Positions 26,123-33,493 of a stretch of 64,000 nt of DNA are shown here, piece after piece (position 1 is the stretch's first letter; each line of letters opens with the position of its first letter). The stretch spans positions 62,001-126,000 of the forward strand of contig NZ_NMQW01000022.1 in assembly GCF_002234615.1 (NCBI RefSeq). The letters run 5' to 3'. Source of the stretch: Paenibacillus rigui. Lineage in GTDB: Bacteria > Bacillota > Bacilli > Paenibacillales > NBRC-103111. The position numbers and the translations under genes were made by a program. Below the pieces are notes generated by a model. That model saw only the letters and a list, made by a program, of their open reading frames with translations, was not told where the DNA came from and searched no databases.

Positions 26123-26509
26123 TTAGAGCGGTTCGGGAATCGACAGGTTTTTCGTTTCAACCGACGTAATCCGGTTATTCTTATCTACGAATACAACCTT
26201 CGGCTCAAGAGATGCGATTTCTGCCGCATCCATCAACCCCATGCTAAGAATGATAACGATATCCCCGGGCTGAAACAGATGGGCCGGCGGGCCATTCAGG
26301 CATATTTTCCCCGAGCCTTCGGGTGCCGGAAGCGCGTAGGTTTTCCAACGGGTTGCATTCCGCAAGCTGGTCACCTGAATCATTTCGTAGGGGGAAATGT
26401 TGGCTTCCCTCATGAGTCCCGCATCGATCGTAATGCTGCCCACATAGTTCAGGTCCGCTTCCGTCACGGTGGCCCGGTGAATCTTGCCCTTACACATCAA
26501 TCGCAGCAT
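26123..26509 (-). CDS. panD: Aspartate 1-decarboxylase proenzyme
   Basis: Makes beta-alanine from L-aspartate for pantothenate and coenzyme A synthesis. The 128-residue sequence aligns without gaps with the family: Lys9, the self-cleavage site Gly24-Ser25 in YVGSITID (Ser25 becomes the pyruvoyl group), and Tyr58 are all at their standard positions. ATG at 26507-26509 follows AAAGGAG. The usual partners panB and panC are absent; the downstream neighbour is a YheC/YheD gene, and the divergent neighbour is thrC, also an aspartate-family gene. Confidence 0.97.
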   Translation of the reverse strand: MLRLMCKGKIHRATVTEADLNYVGSITIDAGLMREANISPYEMIQVTSLRNATRWKTYALPAPEGSGKICLNGPPAHLFQPGDIVIILSMGLMDAAEIASLEPKVVFVDKNNRITSVETKNLSIPEPL

Positions 26510-26698
26510 GCTCGAATCTCCTTTAGATAGGTATTTATCCTATATATACGCTCCGGCCCTCGATCCGGTCTATGCGGATGCCCAGTCTTTGAAATCATAG
26601 GTAGAAGCCGTTCCCTTCTCTTTTTACCATTATAAAATAAACTAACGACCTAACATCTCAATCAACGGCATGCACAAGCTGAAGTACGGAGGCACAGA

Positions 26699-27910
26699 AT
26701 GAATACATTTGCTCTTGTTTGTTCCCGCTGCGGAGTGCGGCAGCCCTTTGCGCTGAAAGGCGTTTGCTCATGCGGCGGCACGTTGCTGGTAGAATTCGAT
26801 ACGGAACGAATCTCTTTATCGCTGCGTGATGAAATCCAAGGGCGCCCTTGGACTATGTGGCGGTACAAGGAGCTTTTGCCTGTTTCGAACATAAGTCGGA
26901 TCGTAACCTTGGGAGAAGGCGGCACCCCGTTACTGCGGCTGGAGCGGCTGGAGAAACGATTCGGCTTGGGACCGCTTTACAGCAAAAGGGAAGAGCTCAA
27001 CCCTACGGGCAGCTTTAAAGCAAGAGGATTTTCGTCAGCCGTCACACTGCTGAATGAACGGGATATACGAAAAGTGGCCGTTAACTCCAACGGCAACGCG
27101 GCCTCCGCTTTAGCCGCTTACGCAGCCGGCTGCGGGATGGACGCTTACGTTTTTGTCCCCAAGGACTGTCCGGGACTGATCGTAGAGGAATGTCTTCTTT
27201 ATGGAGCCCATACTTATCTCGTCAACGGTTTCATCCAGGATGCCGGTGCTATTGTTGCAGAAGGAGCCTCGGAGCAGGGCTGGTTCCATGTCGGAACCCT
27301 AAAGGAGCCTGGACGAGTGGAAGGCAAAAAAACAATGGGGCTGGAAATCGCGGAGCAGCTCGGCTGGAAATTCCCGGATATCGTCATCTATCCTACTGGC
27401 GGCGGGTCAGGCATTATTGGTTTATGGCGGGCGTTCCTGCTGCTGAAGGAGCTCGGCTGGGTTCAAGGACCATTACCGCGCTTGATCTCGGTACAGGAGC
27501 AAGGCTGTGAGCCTGTTGTTCATCGCTTCGGGGGCCGAGACGCTCAAGTGGGGGAGGAGCATGTCACGGCAAGTGCTACGGGGCTGCGCGTTCCGAAGCC
27601 TCCCGACATCGAATTAGTCGTATCTATTTTACAGCAAACCAACGGGCATGCCGTATCCGTCAGCTTGAGCGAGATCGAAGCAGCGGTTCAAAGCTTGGGA
27701 CGATACGGACTTAGCGCATCGCCGGAAGGTGCAGCGACGTGGGCCGCTTTGCTGAAGCTGAAGGATGAACAGCGGATAACGGCCGGTGAAACCATTGTGC
27801 TGTTCAACACGTCCCATGCCGGAAAATATATGCCGTGGAAAGTAACCCAACAAACACCGGTAATCACCTCATATCACGATTTTCGATATTGGCACAGCAG
27901 GAGGTCATAA
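26699..27910 (+). CDS. thrC: Threonine synthase (PLP-dependent)
   Basis: Converts O-phosphohomoserine to threonine; 403 residues of fold-type II PLP enzyme. An N-terminal zinc-ribbon-like segment (Cys8, Cys11, Cys23, Cys25) precedes the catalytic body. The PLP Lys107 lies in NPTGSFKARG, and the glycine-rich phosphate loop is YPTGGGSGIIG. ATG has CGGAGG nearby. It is divergent from panD and followed three bases later by a YheC/YheD gene. The common operon partners hom and thrB are absent, so a related role, such as a paralogous synthase acting on another phosphorylated amino acid, cannot be excluded. Confidence 0.88.
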   Translation: MNTFALVCSRCGVRQPFALKGVCSCGGTLLVEFDTERISLSLRDEIQGRPWTMWRYKELLPVSNISRIVTLGEGGTPLLRLERLEKRFGLGPLYSKREELNPTGSFKARGFSSAVTLLNERDIRKVAVNSNGNAASALAAYAAGCGMDAYVFVPKDCPGLIVEECLLYGAHTYLVNGFIQDAGAIVAEGASEQGWFHVGTLKEPGRVEGKKTMGLEIAEQLGWKFPDIVIYPTGGGSGIIGLWRAFLLLKELGWVQGPLPRLISVQEQGCEPVVHRFGGRDAQVGEEHVTASATGLRVPKPPDIELVVSILQQTNGHAVSVSLSEIEAAVQSLGRYGLSASPEGAATWAALLKLKDEQRITAGETIVLFNTSHAGKYMPWKVTQQTPVITSYHDFRYWHSRRS

Positions 27911-27913
27911 CCG

Positions 27914-28660
27914 ATGCCCGGTAAATGGAGCTTGCATCGATTTTACGAGAGGGATCCCCGCCTTCGCAAACTGCTGCCGGAAACACGGCTGCTCCGGCCC
28001 GAATCGTTCCGGGCGATGGTTCGCCGGTACGGTTCGGTCTATGTTAAACCGAATATGGAGCATGCCGGCAAAGGGATATTAAAGGTATGGAAGACGAAAG
28101 GCAGCTATCGGCTTGTCAAAATAAAAGGAAAGCCGCGGCAGTTCGGCTCCCTGAAGGAAGTCACCCGCACCGTCATGAAGCAGGTAAGCAGGAAGCCTTA
28201 CATCGTCCAGCAAACGATCAACCTCGCGGTTGTCGGCAGCCGCCCCTACGATATCCGCGTGATGATGATGCGGGACCGTCATGACCGCTGGCGGTACACC
28301 GGCATGCTCGCCAAGGTAGCGGGAGCGTCGAGCGTCGTTACGAACGTTCAACGCGGCAAAGGATATGTGCTTCCGATGGGGAAAGCGCTCCGGCTTTCCC
28401 TTACTCACGACTCCGGCAGGCAGAAGCGGATCCTGAACCGGATCATTCATACCAGCTACGCTGTGTGCAGGAGATTCAACAAATATAAATATTCCTCGCA
28501 AATTGGAATCGATTACGCCTTGGATCGCAAAGGCCGTCTATGGATCATCGAGGTGAATTTCGACTATCCCTCTCACGCGCTGTTCGCCCGCTTGGCCGAT
28601 AAAACAATGTATCGCTTGATCAAGCAGCGACGCAGCGAATATGTTCGCAGAAAAAGATAA
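27914..28660 (+). CDS. Short YheC/YheD family ATP-grasp protein
   Basis: Second YheC/YheD-type protein, 248 residues. It lacks the N-terminal domain of the 369-residue paralog but keeps the ATP-grasp core: YGSVYVKPNMEHAGKGILKV, PYDIRVMMMRD and, near the end, IGIDYALDRKGRLWIIEVNF with the acidic metal-binding positions. The start at 27914 is set by AGGAGG nine bases upstream, inside the end of thrC, so the two genes should be cotranslated. Very basic C-terminus. Role unknown; spore-coat association is inferred from the family. Confidence 0.87.
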   Translation: MPGKWSLHRFYERDPRLRKLLPETRLLRPESFRAMVRRYGSVYVKPNMEHAGKGILKVWKTKGSYRLVKIKGKPRQFGSLKEVTRTVMKQVSRKPYIVQQTINLAVVGSRPYDIRVMMMRDRHDRWRYTGMLAKVAGASSVVTNVQRGKGYVLPMGKALRLSLTHDSGRQKRILNRIIHTSYAVCRRFNKYKYSSQIGIDYALDRKGRLWIIEVNFDYPSHALFARLADKTMYRLIKQRRSEYVRRKR

Positions 28661-28766
28661 AGCGATCCCGCAGGGGACCTGCGCCTACGCTCTACAGAAC
28701 GTTCCGCCGTGCCCGCGAATGGAATCGGCGTACCGTTCCCGACGTTACCCGCTTGCATTCCCGATC

Positions 28767-28784
28767 TACTCAAAAAAATGAGTA
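28767..28784 (+). promoter_or_regulatory. 18-bp dyad operator upstream of the truncated hemoglobin gene
   Basis: TACTCAAAAAAATGAGTA: 5-bp inverted half-sites around 8 bases. It matches, in the same orientation relative to the gene, copies upstream of the GRAS gene and the 131-aa secreted protein. TATGAT begins 25 bases after it, so the dyad abuts where the -35 box should be, as expected for an activator site. It ends 81 bases before the start codon. Confidence 0.7.
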
Positions 28785-28865
28785 TAGCATTTGCCCACCC
28801 TGTATGCTTATGATAGGATTACAGGCAATCATAGCCGTTTCGAGATGGGAAAAGGAGGATGACGG

Positions 28866-29249
28866 ATGAGTGCAAACGGGGAAGCAGACGAGCAAAACCT
28901 GTACCAACGGCTAGGAGGACAGGAAGGGGTCAGAGAGATCGTACGCATTTTTTATGAGAAGGTGCTGGGAGATCCGAACGTAAATTCCTACTTTAAAAAT
29001 ACGGATATGGCCAAGCTGGCCGAGCACCAAACCGTGTTTATTTCCTTCGCCGTTGGCGGTCCGGAATACTACACGGGACAAAGCTTAACGCAGGCGCATG
29101 AAGCGCTGAACATTGCCTCAGGACATTTCGATCAGGTCGTTAAATATTTGGTGGAATCGCTGCTGGAAGCAGGCGTAGCCATTACCGACATCGACGCTGT
29201 AGCTGCCAAGCTTGTCCCGTTAAAGAGCTGTATCGTTCGCCAGTCCTGA
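28866..29249 (+). CDS. glbN: Truncated hemoglobin, group I
   Basis: Small heme protein of 127 residues that binds O2 or NO. Group I (GlbN) features: LYQRLGGQEGVREIV start, Phe29-Tyr30 at helix B positions 9-10 (ligand pocket), His54 in LAEHQ at the E helix, the FAVGGPEYYTG loop, and proximal His78 in TQAHEAL, followed by HFDQVVKYL. ATG at 28866 has AGGAGG seven bases upstream. It is monocistronic, with its own terminator, convergent with the GRAS gene, and carries the shared 18-bp operator. NO detoxification or oxygen sensing are the usual proposals for the family; which applies here is unknown. Confidence 0.93.
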   Translation: MSANGEADEQNLYQRLGGQEGVREIVRIFYEKVLGDPNVNSYFKNTDMAKLAEHQTVFISFAVGGPEYYTGQSLTQAHEALNIASGHFDQVVKYLVESLLEAGVAITDIDAVAAKLVPLKSCIVRQS

Positions 29250-29263
29250 AGCCCCGATCAATG

Positions 29264-29308
29264 AAGGCTCCATCCTTGCAGACCTCTCTGCAGAGATGGA
29301 GCCTTTTG
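29264..29308 (+). terminator. Terminator between hemoglobin and GRAS genes
   Basis: Nine-base-pair stem (29266-29274 with 29295-29303) plus an inner TGCAG/CTGCA helix, followed by TTTT on the plus strand. It lies between two convergent genes and may act in both directions, though the minus-strand U-run is poor. Confidence 0.75.
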
Positions 29309-29317
29309 GGTGTTCCT

Positions 29318-30415
29318 TTACATAGCGCCGATTACCGATATCAGATTGGTAGAGGAGTGGCCAAACCCGACATGCCAGCTTCCCTTTGTTACCGCTACCC
29401 CAGGGTGATGCTTTTGAAGGATGGCTGCTCCCGGAATTGCGCATGGGCGAAATCCGGCCTGCCGGAGCCGATCGGTCCAATGCTCTGTCAGCTCATGCCT
29501 TTCGCAGCGAAGCTCTTCCGGACTTGCGACAATGTCTTCGATTTCCCGTCCGAAAAATATTTTCAAAGCCCGTTTTTCTTCTATTTGGAGCGGCAAGGAG
29601 TCAATGAAGTGAAAGACGACGGAAAAATGGCGCCAGCTATGATAGAAACGGTGTCCGAGATCATTGGTCTGATGGTTGGAATCCGGCTCGCAAAGAACGA
29701 AGACAGAGGGCTGTAAGCGCTGGATACGGCGCAGGATTTCATCCTTCATGGAGCGTTGGGCCCCGTTATCGCGGATATGATGAAGCGCGAAGGAAGCATT
29801 GACCAGCATGGAGCCCTTTTGTTGCTGCAGCAGATCCCAAGCACTGTCCGGCAGACGCTCGATTTCCATGCAATACGGATGAAAATGAAGGGGAATCCCC
29901 AGACATTCTGCTGTCTCCTTCACATTCCTCTCCGCTAGCTGCATGCAATGCTCGCTCGGCTCAATCGCATACAAAGTCAAGGAAGAGGGCAGCTTGCCTT
30001 GTTCGGCAAGAAGCTTCAGCAGCAGGACGATCTGGCGTCCGGTGCCGATCCCGATCTCAAGGAACCGGAGCGGCTCTCCCGCCCGCACTTCATGAGCAAG
30101 CATCCGGTTCGCTGTCGATGTAACGCACGTCATTAGCGGAAATTGGTCAGCAAGCAGATTGAACAATGCAATTTGTGGAACATCGTACTGCTTCAGATAC
30201 AAATTCATCTGATCGCTTTTGGCTGTATCCAGCCGTTTCATCAAAGCGGTGGTGAACAGATAGGACAAGAGGTCCTCCTGATTGTCCTCTACATGAAGCC
30301 GGTCCGCGAACCGGGAGAGCTCCGCTCTGACGATAGCAGGATCCGCCTCCTGCAAAGACCTGTGCAGCAATGAGGTAAGACAGTCGTAAGCCGATATTTG
30401 TTCAAGGTTCATCAT
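29318..30415 (-). CDS. Bacterial GRAS-domain protein (Rossmann methyltransferase-fold)
   Basis: A 365-residue homolog of the plant GRAS family (DELLA, SCARECROW and relatives), which has known but sparse bacterial members. The order of GRAS landmarks is preserved: TANRMLAHEV before a Rossmann loop LRFLEIGIGTGR (113-127; the VHIID-like region), then VFVLCEPDSNHQ (238-249), HSWRHFSVVFHFIDSL (PFYRE-like), FFGREIEDIVAS, ERHELTEHWTDRLRQAGFRP (305-324) and a C-terminal SAW-like stretch. The glycine-rich loop is more SAM-binding-like than in plants, so it could be a methyltransferase or bind a small ligand. ATG at 30413-30415 is chosen because TAGGAG lies eight bases upstream; an in-frame GTG three codons earlier overlaps that site. 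It is divergent from a two-component system. Confidence 0.85.
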   Translation of the reverse strand: MMNLEQISAYDCLTSLLHRSLQEADPAIVRAELSRFADRLHVEDNQEDLLSYLFTTALMKRLDTAKSDQMNLYLKQYDVPQIALFNLLADQFPLMTCVTSTANRMLAHEVRAGEPLRFLEIGIGTGRQIVLLLKLLAEQGKLPSSLTLYAIEPSEHCMQLAERNVKETAECLGIPLHFHPYCMEIERLPDSAWDLLQQQKGSMLVNASFALHHIRDNGAQRSMKDEILRRIQRLQPSVFVLCEPDSNHQTNDLGHRFYHSWRHFSVVFHFIDSLPLQIEEKRALKIFFGREIEDIVASPEELRCERHELTEHWTDRLRQAGFRPCAIPGAAILQKHHPGVAVTKGSWHVGFGHSSTNLISVIGAM

Positions 30416-30502
30416 AATAGTCACTCCTATCGTTTAGCTTGCCGGGTCATTCGGTTACCCGTTCATAGTAGCTAGCTTACGACATCGCAGGAGCTTGCGA
30501 TA

Positions 30503-30520
30503 TACTTGCTTTTTTGAGTA
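30503..30520 (-). promoter_or_regulatory. 18-bp dyad operator in the GRAS/two-component intergenic region
   Basis: Minus strand TACTCAAAAAAGCAAGTA, one half-site base off the perfect dyad. It ends 87 bases before the GRAS start codon. Being in the divergent region, it could also act on the response-regulator promoter at 30581-30610. Confidence 0.7.
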
Positions 30521-30580
30521 AAAACGCGTGAGCCTGCGCAAACTTTATCCTTTTATGGATGAAATATGTATTTCGGACTA

Positions 30581-30610
30581 TTTACGCGGAATCATCGCAT
30601 CCGATATACT
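30581..30610 (+). promoter_or_regulatory. Candidate promoter of the LuxR-type regulator/kinase operon
   Basis: TTTACG (30581-30586), 18 bases, TATACT (30605-30610); the regulator start is 59 bases later. The -10 is good and the -35 moderate. Confidence 0.5.
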
Positions 30611-30669
30611 TACTTATAGTTTTGCCCATTTCCAACTTTTACCTTGGGCTAGGAGGATGGCAACAAAGC

Positions 30670-31350
30670 ATGAAGCCAATTGACGTGTTTGTATGCGAGG
30701 ATGACCCCATGTTCCGGGAGCTGTTCGTCGACTATTTGAGCAGGCAGGAAGACTTGCGGGTTGTCGGCTCGGCGTCCTATAAGCATCAATTGATTTCAGC
30801 CATAGATACGATCCCGATGGATGTGCTCGTGCTGGATATCAACCTGAGCGGAACGAATTATGACGGACTGGAGGCTGCCATTGAGATCAAATCCAAGCAG
30901 CCGGAGCTCCAAATCATTGTCCTCTCCTCGCTTGACGGCGAGGATGTGATGCTTCATGCCGTATCGTACGGACGCGTAACGAACTATATTACCAAGGAGC
31001 ATTACCGCGACCTGCCCGAGGCGATCCGGATGGCGCATCTTCGGCAGTCGGGCTTGCACCATTCCTCTGCCGGCAAGCTGCTCAGCCAATTGAGTCACAA
31101 GGAAAATGAGGAATTGAAGCGCAAAATTACGCCCAAGCAAATTGAAATTTTGCAGCTGCTGGATCAAGGCTATAGCCGCAAGGAAATCGCTGATAAGCTG
31201 TTCTACAATGAGCAATCGATCAACAATGAGCTGTGCAAAATATCTAATGTCGTCAAAGGCAAGTTCCCGTATCTGGAATGGCTTCGGCTGAAAAAACACA
31301 ACACGATTCATATCCTTGAGCTGGCCAAACAGCTGGGCATTCTCTCTTAA
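30670..31350 (+). CDS. Response regulator with LuxR/NarL-like HTH output
   Basis: Cytoplasmic regulator of 226 residues. The receiver domain has the acidic pocket CEDD (9-12), phosphoacceptor Asp56 in VLVLDINLSG and Lys in YITKEHYRD. The C-terminal third (ITPKQIEILQLLDQGYSRKE, then IADKLFYNEQSINNELCKI) is a NarL/LuxR-type helix-turn-helix. The ATG at 30670 is the only reasonable in-frame start; an AGGAGG is 13 bases upstream, rather far. It is followed 25 bases later by its kinase. It is the most economical candidate to bind the 18-bp dyads around it, since NarL-type dimers bind inverted repeats; this is inference. Confidence 0.92.
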   Translation: MKPIDVFVCEDDPMFRELFVDYLSRQEDLRVVGSASYKHQLISAIDTIPMDVLVLDINLSGTNYDGLEAAIEIKSKQPELQIIVLSSLDGEDVMLHAVSYGRVTNYITKEHYRDLPEAIRMAHLRQSGLHHSSAGKLLSQLSHKENEELKRKITPKQIEILQLLDQGYSRKEIADKLFYNEQSINNELCKISNVVKGKFPYLEWLRLKKHNTIHILELAKQLGILS

Positions 31351-31375
31351 AGTTTGATATAAAGGACCTGATCGG

Positions 31376-32779
31376 ATGTTGTTCATACTTATGTTCGTCA
31401 CCTTGTGGACGATTAGCTTCGTCATTTGGCGTCATGCCCGCGGTGCCGACTACGCCCGCTTGGTTGCGCTGATGTTTATTGCAGGCGGCTGCGCCAGCTT
31501 CTCCGTATCTATACACCATGTCATCCTACCCTTTTTGCGGCAGCATACCGAAGTACCTCTCCCGCTGCTGGAAGCCGGACGTATCCTCGGAACCGCCGCT
31601 CTCCATGTGTACTATTATTTTATTTATTACCTTTTTCTTATGGGAGCTCTTATCATCAGCGGGTTGTTTACCAAACGGCTGCTCCTGTGGCTCGGTCTGG
31701 CGGCCCTTCTTCCGCCTCTATGGTCCCTTGCTGCACAGACCAGCTATTACCCCATCACCGTGGTGGATGTTCAATCCATCCGCACGTGGTCATTCATTTA
31801 CATACTTGCCGGCATCTCCTGTTATGTCATCGGCTACATACGGGAGCCTGAACGGCTGCAGAAGCGCAATATTTTGCGTTCCGGCCTCCTGATCAATATC
31901 GCACTGGTCCTTGCGTTTGTAACGGACTTTTACAGCGTGGCTGTCGTTACAATCGACGAATCGGATATTCTTTTTGCAAATGGAAACCATTGGGATGCGA
32001 ACTCGCTGATTGTGCTGTGGATCCTGCTGCTGTTCGTTCTGTTTGCCCTCCGGTATGGCGTTTTCGGTGTTAAGCTGCGGATCGAGCAGCAGAAGCTCGA
32101 TTACTCGATTCGGGCTCTGACGAAAGGCACCGCTATCCTGAATCATGCACTGAAAAATGAAGTGGTGAAGATCAATTTAATCGGGGAGCATATCCAGTAT
32201 TTGCTGGAGCACGGAGAAAAGGCTTCCGCTCAGGAAACCGTCTCTCATCTATTCCAAATTACCGATCGCATGACGGCTCTGTTTCGCAAAATCGGCGATC
32301 AAACGGAAGAAATCATATTGAAAAAAGAGCCGGTTCGGGTGAACCCGCTGATCGATTCGATCGCCGCCCAGCTGCAGCCGTTGGCGGAGAGCAAGGGGGT
32401 TGCCATCCGCTGCTCGTATCAGTGCGATGTGAATCTAATGTGCGATCCTCATCACCTAGCGGAAGTACTCAACAATTTATGTCTTAACGCTATGGAGGCG
32501 ATAGTCTCGGACAGGGGGAACATTGAGATCTCAACGATGATGAGAGGCGGACGTCTCTCCATTACAGTCAAAGACGACGGTCAGGGGATTCCCAAGGAAA
32601 TGGTCAGTCATGTATTCACCCCTTTTTTTTCTACCAAAAGCGGTCACGCCGTGCACAGCGGCCTCGGATTAAGCTATTGCTACAATGTGCTGAGAAAGCA
32701 TGGCGGTTCTATTAAGGTGCTTGCCTCGGACGTGAACAAAGGCACTCTGATCGGCTTGTCTCTTCCATTAAAGGAATAA
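31376..32779 (+). CDS. Sensor histidine kinase with multi-span membrane sensor
   Basis: Kinase of 467 residues. The first 225 residues contain about six or seven hydrophobic segments with short loops, as in kinases that sense lipophilic or peptide signals at the membrane (ComP and AgrC have comparable topology, though I claim no homology). The kinase core begins with an H box at His257 (ILNHALKNEVVKIN), then an N box LCLNAMEAI, DDGQGI, FTPFFSTK and GLGLSYCYNVLRKHGG. ATG at 31376 has AAAGGA upstream. It is cotranscribed with the LuxR-type regulator. No pheromone precursor gene was found beside it, but the secreted 131-aa protein downstream is in the same putative regulon. Confidence 0.93.
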   Translation: MLFILMFVTLWTISFVIWRHARGADYARLVALMFIAGGCASFSVSIHHVILPFLRQHTEVPLPLLEAGRILGTAALHVYYYFIYYLFLMGALIISGLFTKRLLLWLGLAALLPPLWSLAAQTSYYPITVVDVQSIRTWSFIYILAGISCYVIGYIREPERLQKRNILRSGLLINIALVLAFVTDFYSVAVVTIDESDILFANGNHWDANSLIVLWILLLFVLFALRYGVFGVKLRIEQQKLDYSIRALTKGTAILNHALKNEVVKINLIGEHIQYLLEHGEKASAQETVSHLFQITDRMTALFRKIGDQTEEIILKKEPVRVNPLIDSIAAQLQPLAESKGVAIRCSYQCDVNLMCDPHHLAEVLNNLCLNAMEAIVSDRGNIEISTMMRGGRLSITVKDDGQGIPKEMVSHVFTPFFSTKSGHAVHSGLGLSYCYNVLRKHGGSIKVLASDVNKGTLIGLSLPLKE

Positions 32780-32825
32780 CGGGCGGGGAGCCCTGTTCCA
32801 ACCTTATACTTTCCTATCTACCCGC

Positions 32826-32858
32826 AAAAAAGCGGCCGCACCGTTACCGGGCGACCGC
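32826..32858 (-). terminator. Terminator after the 131-aa secreted protein gene
   Basis: Eight-pair GC stem with one G-U wobble (32832-32839 with 32851-32858), followed on the minus strand by TTTTTT. It lies eight bases after the stop codon and between convergent genes. Confidence 0.8.
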
Positions 32859-32865
32859 CTTATCA

Positions 32866-33261
32866 TTATTTTACGGATTCCGTAGTGACATTGTAGTAAC
32901 CGTAGAAGCCGTTGCCGCCGGTAACATAGACCGTCGCTTTTGCTTTCGCACTTGTTGTACTCGTGAACTGGATTTGCGTGCCGTTGACGATAACCGCCTG
33001 AATATTGGTCGCTCCGACCACCTTAACGGATTGTACGTTGTTTTTCAATGTGGCCGGCAGCTCCTTCACTTGGGTTCTGTACTCGGGATAAATCAAGGAC
33101 ACATCATCGATGTAAGCATACAGAAGATACGGATTTTGCAAAATAATTCCGCCGTCCAACGCTGCTCTGCTGGGCGTTTGCGCACCGGCAGGCATACACA
33201 GCATGGCGGAAGCCACCACACCCAATACAGACGCTTTAATCACTTTTTTCACATTGTTCAT
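32866..33261 (-). CDS. Orphan secreted protein, 131 aa
   Basis: Small exported protein with a clear signal peptide (KKVIKASVLGVVASAMLCMPAGA, cleavage after AGA near residue 27). The mature ~104 residues predict beta-strands with a Tyr-rich segment (YLLYAYIDDVSLIYPEYR) and a C-terminal KAKATVYVTGGNGFYGYY. There are no cysteines in the mature part, no SLH or LysM domain and no enzyme motif; I do not recognise a family. AGGAGG precedes the ATG at 33259-33261. It has its own terminator and two 18-bp dyad operators upstream, more than any other gene in the group, suggesting that it is a main output of the neighbouring two-component system. Confidence 0.85.
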   Translation of the reverse strand: MNNVKKVIKASVLGVVASAMLCMPAGAQTPSRAALDGGIILQNPYLLYAYIDDVSLIYPEYRTQVKELPATLKNNVQSVKVVGATNIQAVIVNGTQIQFTSTTSAKAKATVYVTGGNGFYGYYNVTTESVK

Positions 33262-33348
33262 TTTTGTTACCTCCTAGGATTTTTTTGCCTGATGGCTCAG
33301 GCTCGCTTTCACAATTCATATCCTAGCAGGTATGAAGAAGGTCCGATA

Positions 33349-33366
33349 TACTTAAAAATTCGAGTA
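33349..33366 (-). promoter_or_regulatory. Proximal 18-bp dyad operator of the 131-aa secreted protein gene
   Basis: Minus strand TACTCGAATTTTTAAGTA. It ends 87 bases before the start codon, the same distance as at the GRAS gene. TAGGAT (33320-33325) begins 24 bases after it and could be the -10 box. Confidence 0.65.
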
Positions 33367-33378
33367 AAATCGGCCCTA

Positions 33379-33396
33379 TACTCGCTTTTTTGAGTA
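33379..33396 (-). promoter_or_regulatory. Distal 18-bp dyad operator of the 131-aa secreted protein gene
   Basis: Minus strand TACTCAAAAAAGCGAGTA, a perfect 5-bp dyad and almost identical to the hemoglobin and GRAS copies. Its centre is 30 bp from that of the proximal copy, close to three helical turns, so two dimers could bind side by side. Confidence 0.7.
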
Positions 33397-33444
33397 TGGA
33401 CGCCATAGCGGCTTCCATCCGTACAAGGAGCTCAAACGAACAAA

Positions 33445-33487
33445 GGGGCTGCTGCCCAGGTCACCTCTTCACCTGGGCAGCAGCCCC
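33445..33487 (-). terminator. Terminator at the end of the 12-gene catabolic operon
   Basis: A perfect 17-bp stem (33445-33461 with 33471-33487) with a nine-base loop starts seven bases after the peptidase stop codon. The U-run is short (TTTG), but the stem is very stable. Confidence 0.75.
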
Positions 33488-33493
33488 TATCCA

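Noticed and set aside
30605-30622. Fifth copy of the 18-bp dyad before the LuxR-type regulator gene
   Set aside because: Only the first half-site TACTT is present; the second half is lost and the bases are better explained as a -10 box.
31376-32779. ComP/ComX-type quorum-sensing locus
   Set aside because: The kinase topology is comparable, but no isoprenyl transferase or small pheromone precursor gene is adjacent, and the operators do not resemble a ComA box.
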